From contig DASQVO010000227.1 of NCBI GenBank assembly GCA_035640715.1, forward strand, positions 1-36,357: a stretch of 36,357 nt of DNA. Reading direction: 5' to 3'. Positions 32,162 to 36,357 of the stretch are shown piece after piece. This DNA is from DASQVO01 sp035640715 (GTDB lineage: Bacteria > Actinomycetota > Actinomycetes > Streptosporangiales > Streptosporangiaceae). Within the stretch, counting starts at the first letter, position 1. Each line of letters opens with the position of its first letter. The notes under the pieces are model-generated. The model was not told the DNA's origin and ran no database searches. It worked only from the letters and a program-made list of their open reading frames with translations. Both the position numbers and the translations under genes were made by a program.

Positions 32162-33127
32162 GTGGGTGCTGCGGTGACCGGACTCGACCGTGTGATAGTG
32201 CTCGCGGGCGGACTCTCCCCCGAGCGAGAGGTGTCGCTGCGCTCGGGGCGCCAGGTGCGGGACGCCCTGGAGGAGGCGGGCGTTGACGCGACGATCGCGG
32301 ACGCCGACGCCGGGCTGATTCCAGCTCTCCTGGCCGACCCACCAGACGCGGTGTTTCCCGCGATTCACGGAAGCTACGGCGAGGACGGCGCCATCAGGGA
32401 GATCCTCGGCCTGGTCGGCGTCCCATATGTCGGGTCTGTCGCAAGCGCCTGCCGCAGCGCCTTCGACAAGCCGACCGCCAAGGCACTGGCCGCCGCGGCG
32501 GGGATAGCGACACCCGAGTCGGTCACCCTGCCACGGGAGATCTTCCATGACCTCGGAGCGAATGCGGTCATCGAGCGCATCATCGCGCGGCTCGGCCTGC
32601 CGCTCTTCGTCAAGCCCGCCCGCGGGGGATCGTCGCTTGGCGCGAGTCCCGTCCGAACCGCTGCGGAACTGCCCACCGCGGTCGTGAGCTGCTTCGCCTA
32701 CGGCGACACGGCGCTGATCGAACGGTTCATCGAGGGCACCGAGATCACGGTCGGTGTCGTTGACCTGGGCAGCGGGCCGCAGGCCCTTCCGGCGGTGGAG
32801 ATCGTCCCCGGTGACGGCCAGTACGACTACACCGCCAGGTACACGGCCGGCCAGACCGAGTTCTACACGCCTGCCCGGCTGACCGACGCCGCCTCCGACG
32901 CGGCCGCGAAGGCGGCAGCGTGCGCCCATACGGCACTCGGCCTCCGCGACGTGTCGCGGACCGATCTCATCGTCAGCCACTCTGGCGAGGTCTACTTCCT
33001 GGAGGTCAACGTCTCGCCCGGGATGACGGAGACCAGCACGCTGCCGATGGCGCTGGAGGCGGCCGGACACAAGTTCGGCACGGCATGCTTCACGCTGCTT
33101 CGCCTGGCGGCCGCACGCGGCAACTGA
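32162..33127 (+). CDS. D-alanine-D-alanine ligase family protein (ATP-grasp)
   Basis: ATP-grasp ligase of 321 residues resembling Ddl. The N-terminal domain has 'VIVLAGGLSPEREVSLRSG', then 'FPAIHGSYGEDGAIREILGLVGVPYVG'. The ATP-grasp core has 'LPLFVKPARGGSSLGAS', 'ALIERFIEGTEITVGVV' and 'VYFLEVNVSPGMTETSTLPMA' (metal-binding E and N). The sequence between is shorter than in housekeeping Ddl (about 350 residues), and 'VSPGMT' replaces the usual 'TLPGMT' or 'TxPGFT'. It may be a second dipeptide ligase rather than the main Ddl. GTG 32162 starts three bases after the aminotransferase stop; GTG 32174 with GGTGGG ahead is an alternative. Confidence 0.88.
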   Translation: MGAAVTGLDRVIVLAGGLSPEREVSLRSGRQVRDALEEAGVDATIADADAGLIPALLADPPDAVFPAIHGSYGEDGAIREILGLVGVPYVGSVASACRSAFDKPTAKALAAAAGIATPESVTLPREIFHDLGANAVIERIIARLGLPLFVKPARGGSSLGASPVRTAAELPTAVVSCFAYGDTALIERFIEGTEITVGVVDLGSGPQALPAVEIVPGDGQYDYTARYTAGQTEFYTPARLTDAASDAAAKAAACAHTALGLRDVSRTDLIVSHSGEVYFLEVNVSPGMTETSTLPMALEAAGHKFGTACFTLLRLAAARGN

Positions 33128-33205
33128 TCCGCTGCCGCACTGCCTCGCTGGGCAGGCCGGCGGCATCCGCTGATGCCCCGCGGCACCGAGCGCCCTCTCG
33201 GGCAA

Positions 33206-33211
33206 TAGGTT
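33206..33211 (+). promoter_or_regulatory. -10 element TAGGTT, leaderless-type promoter for threonine aldolase
   Basis: TAGGTT ends seven bases before ATG 33219 and no Shine-Dalgarno sequence is present. Confidence 0.45.
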
Positions 33212-33218
33212 ATTGACC

Positions 33219-34253
33219 ATGGCTGAGCGCAAAAGTTTCGGAAGTGACAATCACGCGGGCGCCCATGCGGCGATCCTGAACGCGGTTATCGAAGCGAACG
33301 CGGGTGACGCGGTCGCGTACGGGGCTGATCGGTGGACTGAGCGTGCGACGGCGGAGCTGCGCCGTCTCTTTGGCGCGCAGGGCGACGTGTTCCTGGTGCT
33401 CAACGGGAGCGCGGCGAACATTCTCGGGCTCAGCCTGCTGCTGCGCCGGCACGAGGCGATCATCTGCGCGGAGTCCGCACACATCAACACCGACGAGTGC
33501 GGCGCTGCCGAGCGCATCCTCGGCACAAAGCTGCTCCAGGTTCCCGCGCCGGACGGCAAGCTGACACCCGATCTCATCGCGGAGCAACTTGGCGCCCGCG
33601 GTGATGACCATCGAGCGCAGCCGGGAGCCGTGGCGATCACCCAGGCGACCGAGCTCGGCACCTGCTACACGCTTGAGGAGCTGCGGAAGATCGGTGATTT
33701 CTGCCGCTCGAATGACCTGCGCCTGTTCGTCGACGGGGCCCGGCTGGCCAATGCCGCGGCATTCCTCGGCTGCTCACTGGCGGAGCTTGCCGAGTGCGCC
33801 GATGTACTCAGCTTCGGTGCCACCAAGAACGGGGCCATCGGCGCAGAGGCGGTGGTCGTGATGCGGGAGGGATTGTCGGCCGACGCACCGTACCTGCGCA
33901 AGCAGCAAATGCAACTGACCTCGAAGATGCGGTTCCTGGCGGCACAGTTCATCGCCCTGCTTGATGATGAACTCTGGCGGCGCAATGCCTCGCACGCGAA
34001 CAATATGGCCCGGCGGCTCGCTGACGGCGTGCGCGGCCTCCCCGGGGTGGAGGTACGCCACCCAGTCGAGGCCAACGCGGTCTTCGCCCGCCTGGACCCG
34101 CGTCACGTCAAGGCCCTCCAGCGAGACTGGTTCTTCCACGTATGGGACGAGAAGACCTCCGTGGTCCGCTGGATGGCGGCCTTCGATACTTCGGAGGCCG
34201 ACGTTGACCTGTTCGTGGCGAGCGTCAGAGATGCCGTCGCTGGCGGCGCATAG
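33219..34253 (+). CDS. Low-specificity threonine aldolase-like PLP enzyme
   Basis: Threonine aldolases cleave threonine or allo-threonine to glycine and acetaldehyde. The 344-residue product starts 'ERKSFGSDNHAGAHAAILNAV' and has 'VFLVLNGSAANILGLSLLLRRHEAIICAESAHINTDECGA', 'RLFVDGARLANAA' (PLP-nitrogen Asp172) and the PLP lysine K203 in 'SFGATKNGAIGAEAVVV'. ATG 33219 is preferred over TTG 33213. The family also includes beta-eliminating lyases; the substrate is not proven. The promoter geometry suggests separate transcription from the ligase gene upstream. The next 256 bases hold a parS site. Confidence 0.9.
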   Translation: MAERKSFGSDNHAGAHAAILNAVIEANAGDAVAYGADRWTERATAELRRLFGAQGDVFLVLNGSAANILGLSLLLRRHEAIICAESAHINTDECGAAERILGTKLLQVPAPDGKLTPDLIAEQLGARGDDHRAQPGAVAITQATELGTCYTLEELRKIGDFCRSNDLRLFVDGARLANAAAFLGCSLAELAECADVLSFGATKNGAIGAEAVVVMREGLSADAPYLRKQQMQLTSKMRFLAAQFIALLDDELWRRNASHANNMARRLADGVRGLPGVEVRHPVEANAVFARLDPRHVKALQRDWFFHVWDEKTSVVRWMAAFDTSEADVDLFVASVRDAVAGGA

Positions 34254-34324
34254 CCATGCTCGTCATGTCCGGGCGGTTCACTTCCCGTCGGCTGATGTGG
34301 CGGTCCTGACGCGACACACCGGCA

Positions 34325-34340
34325 CGTTTCACGTGAAACA
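34325..34340. promoter_or_regulatory. parS centromere site, 15/16 match
   Basis: The 14-bp palindrome GTTTCACGTGAAAC (34326-34339) is the core of parS (TGTTTCACGTGAAACA); only the first base differs. ParB, encoded at the right edge, loads at such sites for chromosome segregation. Confidence 0.92.
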
Positions 34341-34509
34341 GAAGCGCCATAGGCGCATCTGCGGCGAAGGACCGCCTCCCGGGCCCGCCGAGGGTCCAGC
34401 GCGGCCGGGCCTCGGCGTTTGAATGTGGATCACATCCCGCACAGTGTCCTCACTGGGAGTGTGGTCCGCGACTGTCTGGACGAGTAATTCCAAGGGATGG
34501 GCCGTGGAG

Positions 34510-34833
34510 TTAGCGCAGTTCGATGTTCATGCCTGGGGTGACGACGTCGAGGTCGGCGGGGTAAGCGCGCCGAGCGGCGTCGCGGGCGGCGAATGGATCG
34601 GTGCCCGGCCATAGATGGGTGAGTACGAGCTTACGGGCGCCTGCTTGGGCGGCGTGCTCGCCGGCCTGGCGGGCGGTGGACAGGTAGGGGGCGTCCTTTT
34701 CGGGCAGTACGTGTTCAGGAAAGGTGGCCTCGGCGAGCAGCACGTCGGCATCACGGGCCATGGCCGTGATATCGGAGCTTGGCCCGGTGTCGCCGGTGTA
34801 GGCCAGCACGTGGCCATCTGCAGTAAGCATCAT
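34510..34833 (-). pseudogene. MBL-fold metallohydrolase, C-terminal half only
   Basis: About 107 residues match the C-terminal half of actinobacterial beta-lactamase-fold hydrolases of the RNase Z/phosphodiesterase type: 'MLTADGHVLAYTGDTGPSSD', 'ADVLLAEATFPEH', 'ARQAGEHAAQAGARKLVLTHLWPGTDP' and the end 'DLDVVTPGMNIEL'. The Asp of 'GDTG' and the His of 'LTHLWPG' are late metal ligands. The N-terminal half with the HxHxDH motif is missing; the frame continues to 34950, but that part does not resemble the family. Intact relatives are about 250 residues. It probably cannot bind metal properly and is a decaying gene. Confidence 0.75.
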
Positions 34834-34974
34834 GCCGGCATTACTAACCGAGTTCCTTGGCGTTACGCCGGTGGTTGGCGACGACACCCTTGTGGTGACC
34901 GAGCAGTTCCACTTGATCAAGCCCAGTGCTGGGGAAGGTTCCTGACCCACGGCTGCCTATGACAGCATTCCGGT

Positions 34975-35751
34975 ATGGAGCTGCGCGTGCCGGTGGACGG
35001 CGGGTATCTCTGGGCCGACGATAGCGGTGGCGAGGGCCTGGCTCTCGTCCTCCTGCATCCGGGCTGGGGTGATTCGTCCATATGGCTGCCCGTCCTGGAG
35101 AGGCTGCCCTCGCACTACCGTGTCATCAGGTACGACACTCGCGGATTCGGGAAATCGCCTGCTCCGGCGGCACCTTTCAGCCAGCTTGACGATCTCGCCC
35201 TGGTACTGGACAACCGTGGCGCTGACCGGGTGATCCTGGTTGGGCATAGCGGAGGTGGCGGAACGGCGATCGGGCTTGCGCTGGCCGACCCGGCTCGCGT
35301 CCGCGGGCTGCTGCTGCTGGCTCCTGGGGTTGACGACTATCCGTGGCCGCCCGACGATCCCTACAGCAGGCAGTTCGACAAGCTCTACGCGGCCGGGGAC
35401 CGGGATGGGCTCGTCGATCTCGGCCTGCGGACCTGGGCGGCCGCCGGTGCCGACCAGGCTGCGCAGGAGCAGATCCGCGGAGCAGCAGATGCCTATTTCC
35501 GGCTGGGCGACCATGAGCGGCCCGACCCGCCCGCATACTCCAGGCTCGGCCAGATCCGGATACCGGCCGCAGTAGTCGTCGGAGACCAGGAGTATCCGAT
35601 GGTGGCTCGCTGCGCAGCAGACATCGCCACCAGGATCCCCGGCTGCCAGCAGATTCCCGCACCCGGCGCTGACCATCTGCTGCCGCTGCGAGCGCCGTCC
35701 ATGATCGCCGAACTGATCGGCAAGCTTACGAGCGAGGACCCGCGCACCTAG
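34975..35751 (+). CDS. Alpha/beta hydrolase
   Basis: The 258-residue protein has the alpha/beta hydrolase core: 'LVLLHPGWGDSSIW' (oxyanion loop), 'YRVIRYDTRGFGKSP', nucleophile elbow G90-H-S92-G-G, acid residue in 'VVGDQEYP' (D204) and catalytic His in 'PGADHLLPL' (H234). The cap between about 122 and 185 is short and helical. Substrate is unknown; esterases, lactonases and haloperoxidase-like enzymes share this layout. The start is ATG 34975 ('MELRVPVDGGYLW'); no clear Shine-Dalgarno sequence is present. It stands alone between the MBL pseudogene and parB. Confidence 0.88.
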   Translation: MELRVPVDGGYLWADDSGGEGLALVLLHPGWGDSSIWLPVLERLPSHYRVIRYDTRGFGKSPAPAAPFSQLDDLALVLDNRGADRVILVGHSGGGGTAIGLALADPARVRGLLLLAPGVDDYPWPPDDPYSRQFDKLYAAGDRDGLVDLGLRTWAAAGADQAAQEQIRGAADAYFRLGDHERPDPPAYSRLGQIRIPAAVVVGDQEYPMVARCAADIATRIPGCQQIPAPGADHLLPLRAPSMIAELIGKLTSEDPRT

Positions 35752-35879
35752 GGCGCTGTCCGCGGACCGCTGCCGAGTCAGGTGGCCTCCTCCTGACTCG
35801 ACTGGCGAATCCGCCATGGCTTACACCCCGTCCATCGTCACTGGACAGGCGGGTAAGCCTCCAGCTGAAGGCCCAGCGC

Positions 35880-35895
35880 CGCCAGGCCCCTGGCG
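35880..35895 (+). terminator. Hairpin downstream of the alpha/beta hydrolase gene
   Basis: CGCCAG (35880-35885) and CTGGCG (35890-35895) pair across a four-base loop and are followed by TTAAA. It lies about 130 bases past the stop codon. Confidence 0.4.
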
Positions 35896-35973
35896 TTAAA
35901 CGCGTGAACATATCGCGGACCGTGTCCTCATCGGCGGCCACGAGCCAGGTAATCGCCGGCGCCGTTGCCCGTA

Positions 35974-35989
35974 TGTTTCACATGAAACG
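35974..35989. promoter_or_regulatory. parS-like site, 14/16 match
   Basis: GTTTCACATGAAAC (35975-35988) differs from the parS core only in having CA instead of CG at the centre. It lies 1.65 kb from the perfect-core site and 230 bases past the end of parB. Centre changes can lower ParB affinity. Confidence 0.75.
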
Positions 35990-36029
35990 GGCACAACCCG
36001 GCATGTGGCCGTGTTCCCGTGGCGCTAAT

Positions 36030-36063
36030 CCCGCCCGGCCTGGAAACGGCCGGGGCTGGCGGG
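36030..36063 (-). terminator. Large hairpin downstream of parB
   Basis: CCCGCC-CGGCC (36030-36040) pairs with GGCCG...GGCGGG (36048-36063) with a seven-base loop and an internal bulge. It is about 160 bases beyond the parB stop on the minus strand and could end the parAB transcript. The rest of 35752-36219 shows only the parS-like site and the hairpin at 35880. Confidence 0.4.
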
Positions 36064-36219
36064 ACAGCGACCGTGGCGCTGGTGTGAGACAGCGGCTCAG
36101 AGCCAACCGGCAATGGAAGCCGCACGCCCGCTCACCCCCCGGCAGCACCGGAGCTCGCAGCTTGAGTAGCTGCCGAAAGAACACGTGCCGGGTTAGCCGG
36201 ATATCGCGGCAGAGGCCGG

Positions 36220-36357
36220 CTAGTCAGCCTCAGGTGACATCGCCTTCACGATCCGGTCGAGGTCGTCCAGCGAGGCGAACTCCACCACGATCTTCCCCTT
36301 GCGCTGGCCGAGCTCGACTTTGACGCGGGTGTCCAGAACATCCGAGAGCCGGTCAGC
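36220..36357 (-). CDS. parB: Chromosome partitioning protein ParB, C-terminal end (truncated by window)
   Basis: The 45 visible residues, ending in TAG at 36220, read 'ADRLSDVLDTRVKVELGQRK' then 'GKIVVEFASLDDLDRIVKAM'. This is the C-terminal dimerisation domain of ParB/Spo0J (two beta strands and helices with the conserved GxIxIxFxSxDDLxRI pattern). ParB binds parS sites, spreads along DNA as a CTP-dependent clamp and works with ParA. The DNA-binding and CTPase domains, and probably parA, lie to the right. The two parS-like sites in this window are its expected targets. Confidence 0.95.
   Translation of the reverse strand, partial: ADRLSDVLDTRVKVELGQRKGKIVVEFASLDDLDRIVKAMSPEAD

Noticed and set aside
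30983..33250. 755-residue minus-strand frame across the aminotransferase and ligase genes
   Set aside because: It is a high-GC shadow frame: no motif, and Arg/Gly/Asp-rich composition opposite two clearly conserved genes.
34423..35941. Similar short segments near 34425-34455 and 35905-35935 sharing GTGTCCTCA
   Set aside because: The match is about nine identical bases with loose flanks; too weak to call a duplication without alignment tools.
1..36357. CRISPR array, tRNA or rRNA genes
   Set aside because: No regular repeat-spacer pattern was seen, and no tRNA T-loop motif with matching stems or rRNA signature was found in the spacers read by eye.

Overview
The window is high-GC DNA from a filamentous-type actinomycete, most likely near Streptosporangiales/Streptomyces-like lineages. 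This is inferred from base composition, GTG/TTG starts, leaderless-type promoters and gene order. The order dnaB - rplI/rpsR/ssb/rpsF - bifunctional PBP - ino1 - MFS - CCA transferase - DUF6049 - murJ - pseudokinase - sigM/anti-sigma - trxB/trxA - parB is the conserved arm next to the chromosomal origin in actinomycetes. dnaA and oriC are expected a few kb beyond the right edge and are not in the window.

Left edge (1-1042): the end of an AraC-type regulator, then an accessory scar. The scar holds a TnsA-like transposon endonuclease fragment whose reading frame starts 15 bp after dnaB, plus an array of TCTCA-headed repeats that look like transposase-binding sites at a Tn7-like element end.

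Replication and ribosome block (1043-6600, minus strand): dnaB carries a full-size intein with a LAGLIDADG endonuclease at the classic RESG/SIEQ site. Its upstream region has DnaA-box-like sequences. A short hypothetical gene and about 0.4 kb without genes separate it from the rpsF-ssb-rpsR-rplI operon.

Envelope and lipid precursor block (6763-18063): a small membrane protein, an endonuclease IV homologue, a GT87-type glycosyltransferase coupled to a class A penicillin-binding protein, DUF5318, a PadR regulator with an evident operator ahead of inositol-3-phosphate synthase, an MFS permease, and a CCA-adding enzyme convergent with the permease and overlapping it.

Cell-wall/stress block (18251-29069, plus strand): secreted DUF6049 protein, MurJ with a very long disordered N-terminus, a membrane pseudokinase with an extracellular discoidin-like domain, SigM and its zinc-finger anti-sigma factor, then trxB-trxA behind an exact SigR-type promoter. 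A striking nested inverted-repeat structure lies between trxB and trxA.

Right part (29368-36357): DUF1203, a GNAT acetyltransferase, a PLP aminotransferase followed by a D-Ala-D-Ala ligase homologue, threonine aldolase, an MBL-fold pseudogene, an alpha/beta hydrolase and the 3' end of parB. Two parS-like centromere sites flank the last genes.

Most interesting candidates: the trxB-trxA three-way-junction element; the TCTCA repeat array with the TnsA remnant; a composite motif (12-mer plus DnaA-box-like 11-mer) present at two intergenic sites 18 kb apart; a phased PadR operator; and a recurring TANNNT-6/7 nt-start codon leaderless promoter.
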